The position numbers and the translations under genes were made by a program. From Cepaea nemoralis (Eukaryota; Mollusca; Gastropoda; Stylommatophora; Helicidae), in the NCBI GenBank assembly GCA_014155875.1, contig JACEFZ010011667.1, positions 10,001-74,000 on the forward strand: a stretch of DNA of 64,000 bases, given 5' to 3'. Under the pieces are notes generated by a model. It had not been told where the DNA came from. It saw only the letters and a list, made by a program, of their open reading frames with translations, and did not search any database. Position 1 is the stretch's first letter. Each line of letters starts with the position of its first letter. This document shows positions 1-12,399 of the stretch, one piece after another.

Positions 1-162
1 GCCCATACCCCATTCAACCCCAGACGAGAAGTTATATTAGGGTCCATCGCCGGGCGCAGATTAACTGGTTCAGTGCCAAACAAAAATGGATGGCGGGAAA
101 TGGGAAGTAGGGGTGTGTCGATGTATGGCCTAACAGTTGTTCATATGGTATATTCTCCTATG

Positions 163-163
<1 letters not shown>

Positions 164-247
<84 letters not shown>
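164..247. repeat. (TA)n microsatellite
   Basis: Uninterrupted TA dinucleotides apart from one short slip near 200. Nothing else is seen in the first 470 bases. Confidence 0.97.
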
Positions 248-249
<2 letters not shown>

Positions 250-543
250 TATATATGGTATTCATATTTTTTTTTATATGTCTGATTAAAGGAGGTTGCT
301 TAGGGTAAGATACTGTATTGATATTTTAATTGAGACAACATTTCGCAATGACATTACAGCGATATTTACCCGATTTAAAGCCATGGGATGATTAATAGTT
401 TGAAGCGACTTTCCGTATCTGCCAATGGCTTATACACAGCAGTTGTCCTTAAGCAACCTCTTTTAATTTTATTTACAATAAAACTTCTATTAACCGTCAT
501 TCGTTTAACCAACAGTTTATGTTATCCGTCATCATCTTTTTTT

Positions 544-1001
<458 letters not shown>

Positions 1002-1469
1002 AACACAGATCCTACTTATGCGTAAGATACAGAGCATAGCCGTTCAGAAAGCTCAAGCCTCAAGGACACAGAAGGAGATGGCAGGTTACTTTTAAAACAA
1101 AACATGGGTTTATAGTATTACAATACATTTCTGCTCAATGCTACTTTTATATTGAACTTTATATTGATCGTTTTGTGAAATTAAATGCAATATGTATGTA
1201 GTATTCACTTTTAAAAGATTGTATTTTCATTTTGGTCCCAAGCCAGCAGTGAAATCACGTTACGGTATATATGTATTGAGATGTTATCCGTCACAGACCT
1301 GGTTCCGACTGTGACGGTTAATCGAAGTTGTACTGTATATACAATTTTTCTGCTACCATATTAACAACTTTTAAGTCACAATTCTGACAGACCCCCTTCT
1401 TTCCATTTCCCCATTCATATTTGCTTGGTTCTAACCTACTGTTTGTTTGGCAAAGCATCTGTTAAACAA

Positions 1470-2130
1470 ATCGCAGATACGGGATGTCGCTTAACACGAT
1501 TAATAATCCAATGACGATCAATGCTAAAAACTCTGGCCACATACACATAGATAATATGACCATTAAAAGAACGGAAACATACAAATACCTGGGTACAATC
1601 TTCAACTGCTCCAACATCATAAGGGAAGAAAAAATCAAATGCGCTATCTCGTAACACCAAAATCACAATATACAAAACACTGATCAGACCAGTTGGGCTG
1701 TATGGCTCTGAAACCCGGAGTACAACGAAAGGAGACGAAGCCTTGTTACAAACCTTTGAGAACAAAGTTTTAAGACGCATCTTTGGACCCATTAGGGTTA
1801 CGCAAAGTGGAGAGTGGAAAATAAGAAATAACAAAGACATTTATGATCTGTTTAAGTCCCCGCTAATCACTGGTATCATGAAGGCTAATAGACCACAATA
1901 GCTGGGGCATATAGAAAGAATGGAAGATAATAGGGAAACAAAACTCGCTTACACTCAGGAATTAAATGATCGTAGACCCCGAGGTAGACCAAGAAGACGG
2001 TGGAGAGATAATATATATACAGACCTACAAGCACTTGGAATCAACGACTGGCAAGAGAAGGTCCACCAGAGAGACGAATGGAGACGGACTGTATCTGCAG
2101 CAAAGAACCTCAATGGCTCGGAACGCTGAA
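1470..2130 (+). pseudogene. Non-LTR retrotransposon relic (3' end of reverse transcriptase ORF)
   Basis: Fragments in shifting frames read TYKYLGTIFN, LLQTFENKVLRRIFGP, LGHIERMEDNRETK and RRPRGRPRRRWRDNI, ending WRRTVSAAKNLNG. This is the thumb and C-terminal region common to many animal LINE reverse transcriptases. Several frameshifts and stops are present, and the catalytic core (YADD) is missing, so it is a 5'-truncated dead copy. The ORF end runs directly into a (GAA)n tract, which I take as its 3' tail. The clade was not determined. Confidence 0.8.
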
Positions 2131-2136
2131 GAAGGT

Positions 2137-2252
2137 GAAGAAGAAGAAGAAGAAGAAGATGAAGAAGAAGAAGAAGAAGAAGAAGAAGAAGAAGAAGAAG
2201 AAGAAGAAGAAGAAGAAGAAGAAGAAGAAGAAGAAGAAGAAGAAGAAGAAGA
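2137..2252. repeat. (GAA)n microsatellite, probable LINE tail expansion
   Basis: Near-perfect GAA triplets immediately follow the LINE relic's C-terminal codons. The Glu-, Lys- and Leu-rich ORFs over it are artefacts of the triplet repeat. Confidence 0.95.
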
Positions 2253-2307
2253 TCAATCATTTAATAATCCTGTGACAGAGTCAGCCACAACTGGGATATT
2301 AACTTGG

Positions 2308-2715
2308 AGGTGATTGTTGAGGGTAACGTTTTCTATGATATTAATTTCAAAGTGATTGTTGAGGGTAATGTTTTCTATGATATTAACTTGAAGGTGATTG
2401 TTGAGAGTAATGTTTTCTATGATATTAATTTGAAGGTGATTGTTGAGGGTAATGTTTTCTATGATATTAATTTGAAGGTGATTGTTGAGGGTAATGTATT
2501 CTGTGATATTAATTTGAAGGTGATTGTTGAGGGTAGTGATTTCTATGATAGTAACTTGAAGGTGATTGTTGAAGGTAATGTTTTCTATGATATTAATCTT
2601 AAGTTGATTGTCGAGGGTAATGTTTTCTATGATATTAATTTGATGATGGTTGGTTAGGGTGATGTATTATATGATATTAATTTGAAGGTGATTGTTGAGG
2701 GTAATGTATTCTGTT
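2308..2715. repeat. 42-bp minisatellite next to receptor exon 1
   Basis: About ten copies of a 42-bp unit containing GTGATTGTTGAGGGTAATG and CTATGATATTAATTTGAAG. The last copy runs to within about 10 bases of the splice acceptor at 2721, so the array supplies the branch-point region of the following exon. Confidence 0.95.
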
Positions 2716-2722
2716 TTCACAG

Positions 2723-2902
2723 AGACCTCAAAGGATATTGAGCTGCTACTGAATGGCCAGCTGAACAGCTGCGACAACCAGAAGGTCATGGACCATATAC
2801 CTAGCATGCGCGACGTCATGTGTGATACTAACACCATGGTCAGGAACCTGACCATCAAAGGATCCCTCGTGCCAAGTATCTGCTCCCTGGAAATTGGAGC
2901 AG
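2723..2902 (+). CDS. Receptor exon: C-terminal part of a galactose-binding-like domain
   Basis: The acceptor is TTTTCACAG ending at 2722 and the donor is GCAG|GTAACG. The 180-bp exon is phase 1 on both sides. It reads TSKDIELLLNGQLNSC, later VMCDTNTMVRNLTIKG, and ends VPSICSLEIGA. This matches the segment that precedes the next domain start in mollusc fucolectin/EGF receptors, with a Cys pair (DVMCDT, SICSL). The split Gly codon joins to GMNAVLVQP in the next exon. The reading frame continues openly into the intron's CTTT repeats, which is not meaningful. The domain name is an inference from pattern. Confidence 0.75.
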
Positions 2903-3056
2903 GTAACGTCCCAGACCTGCGGGCTGGATGGATCATCATCATCATCAAATTCGCTCCTAGGTCCTTCTCTCGCCCTTTCTCTCGCACTCTTTCTTTTTGT
3001 CTGTCTTTCCCTTTCCCTCTTTCATGTGTTCTTTCTTTATCACTCATTCTATTTTT

Positions 3057-3314
<258 letters not shown>

Positions 3315-3315
<1 letters not shown>

Positions 3316-3814
3316 ACCTAAATCTAATTGTTCCCTATATTTTCTCTCATTTTCTATGTTGTCCCTCTCCTTTCTCTATCTTTCTTTCTCTTCCTCTTCT
3401 ACCATTCGTATTGCTCTGACCTGTGAGATTACTTTATTTTGCAAGATGTCTCTGCCGCAATCATTAAGTCTATCTTCAGGGTTTCCCCCATGCTTCAAAA
3501 ATGATACAGTACCGCTGTGGGCAAACAAAGACAGATTGTGGGACTACATTCAGACCACACTACTTTATGTCTGTGAATAGTGGAGCAAGAAGAATGGAAT
3601 ACTGGCAGTCTACAAGATCAAATCATGGAAGAAAACAGACCCAGCAACAGTGTCCTGTTTCGGTGTCTGAAATACAATAGCCGTGTTACACGCCATAGTG
3701 GCTATGACAGGACAGTCTTGGAAGGCATTTACAACAGGACTAGACATACCAGGATTGACCTTCAGGAACAGGACAGCTATCACCGCTTACGTACGAGGCA
3801 TAACAGACCACCGT
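3315..3814. other. Intron sequence, nothing recognised
   Basis: Pyrimidine-rich at first, then unique-looking sequence. No domain, RNA gene or transposon end was recognised. Confidence 0.6.
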
Positions 3815-4235
3815 GGGCTACAGGTCATCTAGCATTGCCTAGGTCACATATGGTCGACTAAGTACGAGAACACCGTCAGGGACAGGTCTTCTATCACTGC
3901 CTAAGTACGGGAACACAGCCACAGATAGGTCATCTATCACTGCCTAAGTACAGGAACACCGCCAGGGATAGGTCATCTAACTTCGACCAAGTATGGGAAC
4001 ACCGCTAGGGACAAGTGATCTATCGTGGACTAATTACGGGACCACAGCCAGAGACAGGTCATCTGTCATTGCCTAAGTACGGAACACCGCCAGAAATAGG
4101 TCATATGTCATTGCCTAAGTACGGAACACCGCCAGAAATAGGTCATATGTCATTGCCTAAGTACGGGAACACAGCCACAGATAGGTCATCTATCATTGCC
4201 TAAGTACCAGAACACTGGCAGGGAAAGGTAATCTA
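3815..4235. repeat. About 43-bp minisatellite (left part), continued at 5404-5490
   Basis: Units contain GGTCATCTATCATTGCC, TAAGTACGGGAACACCGCC and AGGGACA. The array is split by hAT1; copies resume on the far side at 5404. Confidence 0.9.
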
Positions 4236-5403
4236 CAGGCTTGTATATGGGACACATTTTTCAGTCCCATTCCCATCCCATCCCACAGTAATTTTGCCTG
4301 TCTCATCCCATGGGATTCCCATGATAATACTAATATGGAATACAGTTCAAATAAAATTATGAAATTTATGAAAGTTTAGGTTTAGTGTCTACTAAATAGG
4401 ACTACATGTACAAAGAGACATGTAAAACAACAGAATTTATTAATTTTAATATTCAAGAGTATTTTATTAAAACAAAGTTTAATCTAAATATGACAATTTA
4501 GTGTCATTCTGACACTCTCATTCTGTTTCTGAGTGACTCTGCTCATTCGAGCAGCATTATCAATTTCCTGCTGATCGGCTGTTTCTAATATTTCAGTTAA
4601 TCCAGGTAATCCCTGAACCATTTCCACAATTTTCATCTTACATGCAAATCTGATATACACAGAGTTTATAACGAGAGCTGGTAACATCCGTTTTCGTAAC
4701 TTACTCAACAACAATCGAGCTGCACTAAATAAGTGCTCTACTGCCGCTGAGAACACAGGTATGGCCAAGACAATTTTCGCACCTGCTGTTAACAGTGCTG
4801 ACCATGTATTCCATTTTGGCTTTAATGTCAACTCCATTAAGGAATTCTGCAGTAACTGCCAAAGAACTGACACAACATGGCCAAAGGTTTTCTCCAATAA
4901 TTTTCTGAAAGTTCTGAAAATATTTCCTCACCATGCTGCTGGAAGTTTCTTCGTCAATATCAAAAATAACTTTGTACAACTGATAGTCTAGGAGGAAGTA
5001 TAACAGCAAAATTAAATGAGATGTAGCACCATCAACTTCTAGATTGTGAAAAAACAAATAAAAAGTTTAGAATTTCTCATGTATGTACAGCATTCCTTTA
5101 ATCTGAACAATATTCGGAATGTGGTTTAAGAATTCTTCATCATCTTCATTAAAGTAATGCGAGTAATTATTTAAATGGGCATTGAAACGTTGGTAATATG
5201 ATCACATGCGCGCATTTATTAATTTATCCGGTGTCCCACCACGAGATAAAGAATTGATACAAGCATATAAAGAAAAAGGAAGGATAAAAGGCTTTAAAAA
5301 GGTTTTTTAAAAAGTTGCTATAACATGGCTACTGTCCCATGTGTCCCATGGGAAATACAAATAGTTGCTGTCCCGTCTCATCCCATTCCCATGGACAAGC
5401 CTG
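4236..5403 (-). mobile_element. hAT1: hAT-superfamily transposon inside a minisatellite
   Basis: Ends are inverted repeats starting CAGGCTTGT (4236) and, on the minus strand, CAGGCTTGT (from 5403). Both are followed by ATGGGA-type motifs and CCCAT-rich subterminal sequence. The 8-bp duplication GTAATCTA occurs at 4228-4235 and 5404-5411. An 8-bp duplication and CAG...CTG ends are diagnostic of hAT elements. The body carries the C-terminal part of a transposase on the minus strand; at 1168 bp the copy is internally deleted. Confidence 0.92.
4484..5057 (-). pseudogene. hAT transposase remnant with hATC dimerisation region
   Basis: Minus-strand frames read IPVFSAAVEHLFSAAR then LLLSKLRKRMLPALV, which is the hATC dimerisation motif near the C-terminus of hAT transposases (P.SSA..ER.FS.....S..R..L). 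Upstream residues from 5057 (FHNLEVDGATSH, IIGENLWPCC) are in another frame. Two frames are needed, and the BED finger and the catalytic D and D residues are absent. The copy is inactive and would depend on another hAT source. Confidence 0.8.
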
Positions 5404-5617
5404 GTAATCTATCATGGACTAAGTACGGAACACCGCCAGGGACTGGTCATCTATCGTGGAGTAAGTACGGGCCATTCCAGACTTGACCATCAAGGACACT
5501 TCACCCATCATCGCCTAAGAACTAGCCATTCGGCATTCCGAACTTGATGGCCAGGGACAGACCATCTATCTTATATCATCGTTCAAATACCGGACATAAC
5601 AGGCCACAATTCTTCGC

Positions 5618-5722
5618 TTCATCACGGGGAATAAATGACTATATCATCACGGGGAATAACTGACTATATTATCACGGGGAATAACTGACTATATCATCAA
5701 GGGGAGTAACTGATTATATAAA
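5618..5722. repeat. About 26-bp minisatellite, four copies
   Basis: Units contain ATCACGGGGAATAACTGACT followed by ATAT. Small array between the 43-bp minisatellite and a SINE. Confidence 0.85.
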
Positions 5723-5767
5723 CACATCATCACACCATAAGGCTCGGTTTCTTACCCTAAGGTGGCC

Positions 5768-5930
5768 TGTTAAAAGCACAAAGCACGAGCTCCGTAGCTC
5801 CAGCGACGACCCGCAGAAGTCTTCAAGAAAACCGCATTCGTGAACCGAGTGACGTAGTCTGGAATGGAACTTACAGATCGAGAGGCAAGCTCCGTAACCA
5901 TTTGGCAGCGGTGACCCCCATACTCACTAC
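5768..5930 (-). mobile_element. SINE-1 copy (tRNA-like head plus conserved tail)
   Basis: On the minus strand the head has an A-box-like TGCCAAATGGTTACGG and a B-box-like AAGTTCCATTCC, then TCGGTTCACGA, and a tail GTCGTCGCTGGAGCTACGGA with TCGTGCTTTGTGC. The tail is shared with 7548-7640 and 49086-49160, and the head layout with 48996-49075. Shared modules at three places make this a repeat family; pol III origin is inferred from the boxes. Confidence 0.7.
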
Positions 5931-6428
5931 TATTTAAGTCAAATAAATGGCATTTCCGCCACCCCCTAATCCACAACGGCGGTTATTAAAATAATTTAGA
6001 GGCTTATGAAGCCACGTATCAAGTTATCTCTCAACATGCAGTCAACAGTAATACTATAGTGTGTTGTTTTTTTGGTTGCCTCAATATAAAATTCAATATC
6101 TCAGTAACGAACTGAGGTAAAATGATGAGATTTAGTATATAACCTTATCATTATGTCCACCCAACAAAAAATTTTTTGTTCTGGAGATTTTACAGCAGAT
6201 TTCAAAGTTAGTTTATATACGGTATATTAATTATGACTTAAAGATTACGTCCATGATTTTAACAGTTTTACAGCTTCACCAAGACTCGACCTACATTATT
6301 AAAAATTTTCACGTGATTTTCGTTTTGAAACAAACAGCGCGAAGATTCAGAGGCGTCTCCAAATGTGGGTTCTTTCATGAAACGTGATTATATAAATAAA
6401 CTAGCTGACAAGGCCCGGTTTCTGGCGG
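5931..6428. other. Intron sequence, nothing recognised
   Basis: AT-rich, unique-looking sequence between the SINE and a tetranucleotide block. No coding or repeat signature was found. Confidence 0.55.
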
Positions 6429-7546
<1,118 letters not shown>

Positions 7547-7547
7547 G

Positions 7548-7640
7548 CCGCGTCATTCATTTTATTCGGAGACTCCCGAGGGTCGTCGCTGGAGCTACGG
7601 AGTTCGTGCTTTGTGCGACGCTTTCCCGCGCTGTGGAAAG
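7548..7640 (+). mobile_element. SINE-1 tail fragment
   Basis: Contains TTCGGAGACTCC, GTCGTCGCTGGAGCTACGGA and TTCGTGCTTTGTGC, as in the copies at 5768 and 48996. No tRNA-like head is seen; the tetranucleotide block replaces it. Confidence 0.65.
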
Positions 7641-8031
7641 AAACTGAGCCATATGGGATAAAAACCCGGTGCAATGCAGCCGATTCTGTCGATTGTAAGC
7701 TACTTCTTTGATTGCACCCACTCCCATATGAATCCAGATACGCCTTTGTTTGTCATCTGAATTTGCAGGTCCTCATTACCGTAAACATAACTTTTTTAGC
7801 AAGAAATCACTAGTTGTTAAGCAAAACATCAAAGGAATGATGCCGCTTTCAATGATTTAAGTTGTTTTTGGACCTATCAAAGACATATTCCTTGGGTGGG
7901 GGTAAATATAAGACGGCTGGAAAAATTTCATAACGATGCAACAGACAGTTTTCAAAATAATTGATCTTGAATGACGGTATAAATTTCCGGACAGACTATT
8001 TTATAGCGACTACTACCTTCTTTGTCCGCAG
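7641..8031. other. Intron sequence upstream of the fucolectin exon
   Basis: No repeat or gene is recognised. It ends in the acceptor tract of the next exon (CTTCTTTGTCCGCAG). Confidence 0.6.
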
Positions 8032-8235
8032 GCATGAACGCTGTCCTAGTGCAGCCTGTCACACAGTCCTCCACGGACTTGCCCGAGGACAAACATTTGG
8101 CTCAACTGGCTGCAGACGGAGACACCAGCCCTCCCTCGTGCATAAAAACCAGGCGCGAACCCTGGGGATCTGTGTGGTCGGTCACATTTCCTTATCCATA
8201 CATCCTGTACAAGGCGCGGCTCTACAATAATCCCC
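8032..8235 (+). CDS. Receptor exon: N-terminal half of fucolectin (F5/8-type) domain
   Basis: The acceptor is TTTGTCCGCAG ending at 8031 and the donor is CCCC|GTAAGT. The 204-bp exon is phase 1/1. It reads GMNAVLVQPVTQSST, then LAADGDTSPPSC, then WSVTFPYPYILYKARLYNNP. The pattern N-x-A-x(4)-P-x-TQSST, followed by a-x-DG and an SC pair and then a Trp-rich core and YxxRLYN, is the fucolectin/F5-8 fold signature. Such domains bind fucose or galactose residues outside the cell. The conserved metal/sugar-site residues cannot be judged without alignment. Confidence 0.9.
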
Positions 8236-8245
8236 GTAAGTTTTT

Positions 8246-8365
8246 CAATCAATCAGTCACTTTATCAATCATTCAGTCAATGAATCAGTCAGTCAATCAA
8301 TCAATCAGTCAGTCAGTCAATTAATAAATCAATCAGTCAGTCGATCAATCAGTCAGTCAATCTAA
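8246..8365. repeat. (AATC)/(AGTC) tetranucleotide repeat
   Basis: Interspersed AATC and AGTC units start about 10 bases after the exon donor. Confidence 0.9.
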
Positions 8366-8437
8366 TGCTGAAGTTCTCTCGCACAATAGTCTAACGACCA
8401 TAAGCACACTCCACGTCACATAATGTCTTGGTAGTAG

Positions 8438-8671
8438 ACCATAGATGGTATATTGATTGTAAACCATAGATGGTATATTGACTGTAAACCATAGATGGTA
8501 TATTGACTGTAAACCATAGATGGTATATTGACTGTAAACCATAGATGGTATATTGACTGTAAACCATAGATGATATATTGACTGTATACAATAGATGGTG
8601 TGTTGGGTGTAGATCAATGATGGTATATTGACTGTAGACCAAAGATGGTATGTTGACTTTAGACTATAGAT
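8438..8671. repeat. 25-bp minisatellite (left part), continued at 10106-10260
   Basis: About nine units of 25 bp containing ACCATAGATGGTATATTGACT. The array is split by hAT2; diverged units continue at 10106-10260. Confidence 0.93.
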
Positions 8672-10105
8672 CAGAGGTGTTAAACTCAATCGCTCAGCGG
8701 GCCAAAACTCAAATCACACGTACGGTTTCGGGCCGGACAGGATACAACTTGAATAAGCCGAAAATTAAATCTTTTTTAAACATTAATATGATATCTGAGA
8801 AAGTTGACGGTTTGTGTTACAATGCTCATTATGTCTTCCAGCTTGAGGATTTTATCACACAGAGATCCTTGGTGTATGATGCAGTGATATGCTATCAATT
8901 CACCAGTACAGTTCTCCTGCATCTTTGACCGCATCCTTAAAACTAGTCCACATTTTTCGCCACACATCGCCAGTGCTCCATCTGTTGTCGGTCCAACGAG
9001 TTTGTCCCAAGGCAGGTTCATGTTGGTTGTCCCATGCATGGATTTCATGTCCAATATTTCTTCTGTAACATTCAAACTGGAGTCCACTCCATGGATGAAG
9101 ATGACGAGCTGTGCAGTGTCCGTCGCGTCATTACTTTCATCGACAGTAAAGGGAGAATGCAACAAAGTCGTTGTCTTTTTCGATCAGCTGTGTTTTCACA
9201 TCAATGGCCATCTCACAAACCCGATCAACAACCGTATTTCTGCTAAGGCTTACCTTTGCAAACATCTGCTTGTTGTCTGAACACAAGATGTCACACACTT
9301 TCATCATGCAGTGCTTCCGAAACTCTTCTTCTGTAAATGGTCGGCTTGATTTTGCGATCTCCTCTAACACAATGCAATTTGCTTTGACTGCAGCATCATT
9401 CTGTGATTTTTCTTTGGTGAAAAACATCTACTGTGATGTCAGATTCTTCTTCAAATCATCTACATTCTGTAGCTTCTGCTCTGCATTCAGGCTGTTTAAC
9501 TTGTCTTGATGTTTAGTTTTGTAGTGCCGTCTCAGATTATATTTTTTGATCACAGCAACATTATCTCCACAAATTAGACACACAGGTTTACCGCCAATAT
9601 CAGTAAACATATATTCAGCCTTCCAGTGGCTTTGAAAGGCTCTGTTTTCAGAATCAACTTTTCTCTTTGCCATTTTAAAGGCTAGCTTTCATTTTAATAG
9701 ATTGTGCAACAACCGACAGACGCTTGATTGATATCAGATTAGTGTAAGCTGGAAAAGGTAATGTAATATCCGGGCATTACATGTCTTTCATTTGTTATGC
9801 GCCAATCCAAAACGAGCATCTGAACGTTGCTAGGCAACTATAACGACGAACACTAACTCACTACACAACTTTTATTTTCACTTATTCTGATCGAATCGAG
9901 AACGCTCTCTGGTAGCCTATCATTCATAAGGCTGCTGATTAGGGAATTTAATTTGCACTTTATATAGTGACCATACAAAATATATTTTTGCCTAAAATTC
10001 TCTCTTCGGCAGAATATATTTGTACGTCGGTTGAGACCTCCCGGGCCTGATATGATTGCATGGCGTGCCGGATGTGGCCATCGGCCCTTGAGTTTGACAC
10101 ATGTG
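8672..10105 (-). mobile_element. hAT2: hAT transposon with BED-finger transposase remnant
   Basis: The left end starts CAGAGGTGTTAAACTC. The right end on the minus strand starts CACATGTGTCAAACTC, followed by GGGCC. The 8-bp duplication CTATAGAT occurs at 8664-8671 and 10106-10113. The 1434-bp element carries the first part of a Charlie-like transposase on the minus strand; the catalytic C-terminal half is deleted. The target lies in the 25-bp minisatellite. Confidence 0.95.
8776..9673 (-). pseudogene. hAT transposase N-terminal part (BED zinc finger, GTF2IRD2/SCAND3-like)
   Basis: The ORF starts at 9673 with MAKRKVDSENRAFQSHW, then KPVCLICG and NLRRHYKTKH. This gives the C-x2-C...H-x4-H BED finger of the hAT family that produced GTF2IRD2-like proteins. 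One in-frame TAG sits at 9428-9430, just before MFFTKEK. The frame shifts once near 9150 and continues FTVDESNDATDTAQL, WDKLVGPTTDGA and IAYHCIIHQ, typical of the first catalytic region. It ends before the hATC region, so about half the protein is missing. The few lesions suggest a moderately young copy. Confidence 0.87.
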
Positions 10106-10261
10106 CTATAGATCTTATATTGACTTTAGACAATATATGATATATTCACTGTAGGCCATATAGAGTATATTGACTGTAGACCATAGATCGCATATTGGTT
10201 GTAGACCATATATGGTATATTGACTTTAGACCCTAGATGGTATAATGACTGTAGACGAAGG

Positions 10262-10497
10262 TTGGCTGAATTGGATCTCCAACACTGTGGGTATTTGAAC
10301 ATTCTGTCAGACTGTTGTTCTTCCATCTCTTGATACCTTCACACTTGTATCGTTGTCGCTCTGGCATTCAGTGTTACCTTCCAGTGTCGTTTTTATAAGA
10401 GTGTTATGTCTTCCAATATGGCCGAAATATTTAACTTGCCTCTTTTGTATTTCTTTCATCATCTCTCTCTTTTTATTTCCCAGTTTATTAATAATCT
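10262..10497 (-). pseudogene. LINE-F relic, C-terminal thumb region
   Basis: The minus strand from about 10497 reads EIQKRQVKYFGHIGRHNTLIK followed by TTLEGN, the LINE thumb pattern (Q..FGH..R). It is probably the 3' part of the same element seen at 11105-11300 and in the 55-bp minisatellite, separated by about 600 unassigned bases. Confidence 0.65.
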
Positions 10498-11104
10498 ATG
10501 TATTTGATTGTTTTTGTTTCCGTGAAATATGACATATTCTTCTGTATATCCACATCCCCAATGCGTCTAGTTGTCGCTAGTCACGGATGTAACTTCACGT
10601 CAAAAGGTCACCCCATAATACTCCGTTCCCTTGCCAGTGAATATCACACGAATTTCTCTTCCCTATCCCATGTGAAAAGTGGAACAGACATCCGTCCCGA
10701 AAAACCAACAGCACGCAAAGGCATACATGCATAAGGCCGCTGCCAGATTGCCAACACAGCAGTCCGCCACTAAAGTTACAGTTCCTCGACGATGGAATCA
10801 GCAGTCGCTAAGAGACCAGCAGTTGCACACACGCTACTGCATTGACATAACCAGATAAGTCAACAACCTGGCATCCGCTATTTTTATGAACATGCAGTTC
10901 ACAATACAAGCAACCGCGACAGGTGTAAAAGCATTCCACATAAAATCTAGAGCTCAGAGTGTCGCTCCACACACTTAACTCAGTAGCTGGACAACGCAGC
11001 GATGTACTACCAGTCCAACATGAGGAAACTGCGTAAGCAAACCAGAGAAGGAAGCAAAAACACCCCAGAGACCTTAATTTGACTTTCTAATTGCTTATTC
11101 ATTA
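10498..11104. other. Unassigned segment between two LINE-F pieces
   Basis: No ORF or repeat end was recognised. It may be an insertion into LINE-F or an unrecognised part of it. Confidence 0.5.
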
Positions 11105-11300
11105 TTCAGACTTGAGCGCCGTATAGTAGTTTTGAAACAACGTAACATTTGGCAATTCTTATTTTAACGCGCAGTTAATCTCTCTTGGCGTTAATACTGA
11201 TTCACTTTGTTGTGAACATATTTGGTAATTCCTGTTCTCTGTTTGATTTCCGCTTCACTTCTGCCATCATCTTTTATTACATGTCCAAGATAATAGAAGC
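11105..11300 (-). pseudogene. LINE-F relic, reverse transcriptase thumb
   Basis: The minus strand reads SFYYLGHVIKDDGRSEAEIK then QRTGI, the YLG...DGR...EI..R pattern that follows the YADD core in LINE reverse transcriptases. One or more stops follow. The YLGH codons are the starting point of the adjacent 55-bp tandem repeat. Confidence 0.8.
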
Positions 11301-11360
11301 TTAGTATTTGTCCTAGTATCTACCCGTTTACTGTGATGTCCAAGATAATAGAAGCTTAAT
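11301..11360. repeat. 55-bp minisatellite, first copies
   Basis: First unit(s) contiguous with LINE-F. The array is then interrupted by an inserted element and resumes at 11877. Confidence 0.8.
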
Positions 11361-11876
11361 GGTTCCGTCGCCCTGCTACTGAGTGAGTGCGTGGCGCGAC
11401 ACTGTGAGCTGTGAGTTTCGTGTGAAATGCTTTTGAATCTGCCCGAGGTTTTTTGGAACGTGACTGCATGTTCGGAGTGATGGCAGGTGGCTATGTCCCA
11501 GAGTTGACCGGTTTTTGCCTTATGCAGAAATGCGTGGCTGCTGGGCTTCTGGTTGACTGCCACTGCCATCGACGATGAACTGTATTTCGTGGACTGTGTG
11601 GGTGAACATCTAGGAAACATCCAGATGGGAAAATGACTGCTGATTCCATCAGAGATGAATTGGGTGTTTCGTGGGTGGACTTTTGTGTTGACATTCTGGC
11701 GGCAGCATTATGCACAGTGTATCTGTGCGGGCTGTTGTTTGTCGAGACTCCTGTCTTTTCCACTTTTCACATTGGGCAGTGGGGAGCGTTTTGTGTCATA
11801 TTCACTGGCACAGGAACGGAGCATAATGGGGACGACCCGTTGCTGTGAAGTTGGAACTGCGACTAACTAACTAACT
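11361..11876 (+). mobile_element. 516-bp insertion with (CTAA)n tail and 11-bp duplication
   Basis: The sequence AGAAGCTTAAT occurs at 11350-11360 and 11877-11887. The inserted DNA ends in CTAACTAACTAACT, the same kind of tail as LINE-B, which suggests a retrotransposed segment in + orientation. The longest frames (for example 11655-11870) match no family I recognise. The same AAT rather than the usual AGT after AAGCTT at both borders argues for a real target duplication rather than two array units. Confidence 0.7.
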
Positions 11877-12362
11877 AGAAGCTTAATATTTGTCCTTGTA
11901 TTTAACCGTTTACTGTGATATCCAAGATAAGAGAAGCTTAGTACTTGTCCTAGTATCTACCCGTTTACTGTGATGTTTAAGATAAGAGAAGCTTAGTACT
12001 TGTCCTAGTATCTACCCATTTACTGTGATGTTCAAGATAAGAGAAGCTTAGTACTTGTCCTAGTATCTACCCGTTTACTATGATATTCAAGATAAGAGAA
12101 GCTTAGTACTTGTCCTAGTATCTACCCGTTTACTGTGATGTCCAAGATAGGAGAAGCTTAGTACTTGTCCTAGTATCTACCCGTTTACTGTGATGTCCAA
12201 GATAAGAGAAGCTTAGTACTTGTCCTAGTATCTACCCGTTTACTGTGATGTTCAAGATAAGATAAGCTTAGTACTTGTCCTAGTATCTACCCATTTACTG
12301 TGATGTTCAAGATAAGATAAGCTTAGTACTTGTCCTAGTATCTACCCATTTACTGTGATGTC
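11877..12362. repeat. 55-bp minisatellite derived from LINE-F coding sequence
   Basis: About nine units of 55 bp containing AAGCTTAGTACTTGTCC, TAGTATCTACCCGTTTACTG and TGATGTTCAAGATAAGAG. On the minus strand each unit encodes DITVNG, a stop codon, ILGQVLSFSYLGH, the segment just upstream of YLGHVIKDDG in the adjacent LINE. Confidence 0.92.
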
Positions 12363-12399
12363 AATTTCTGGCCTTTCTTTTCCATTGTAGTTTTATTAG

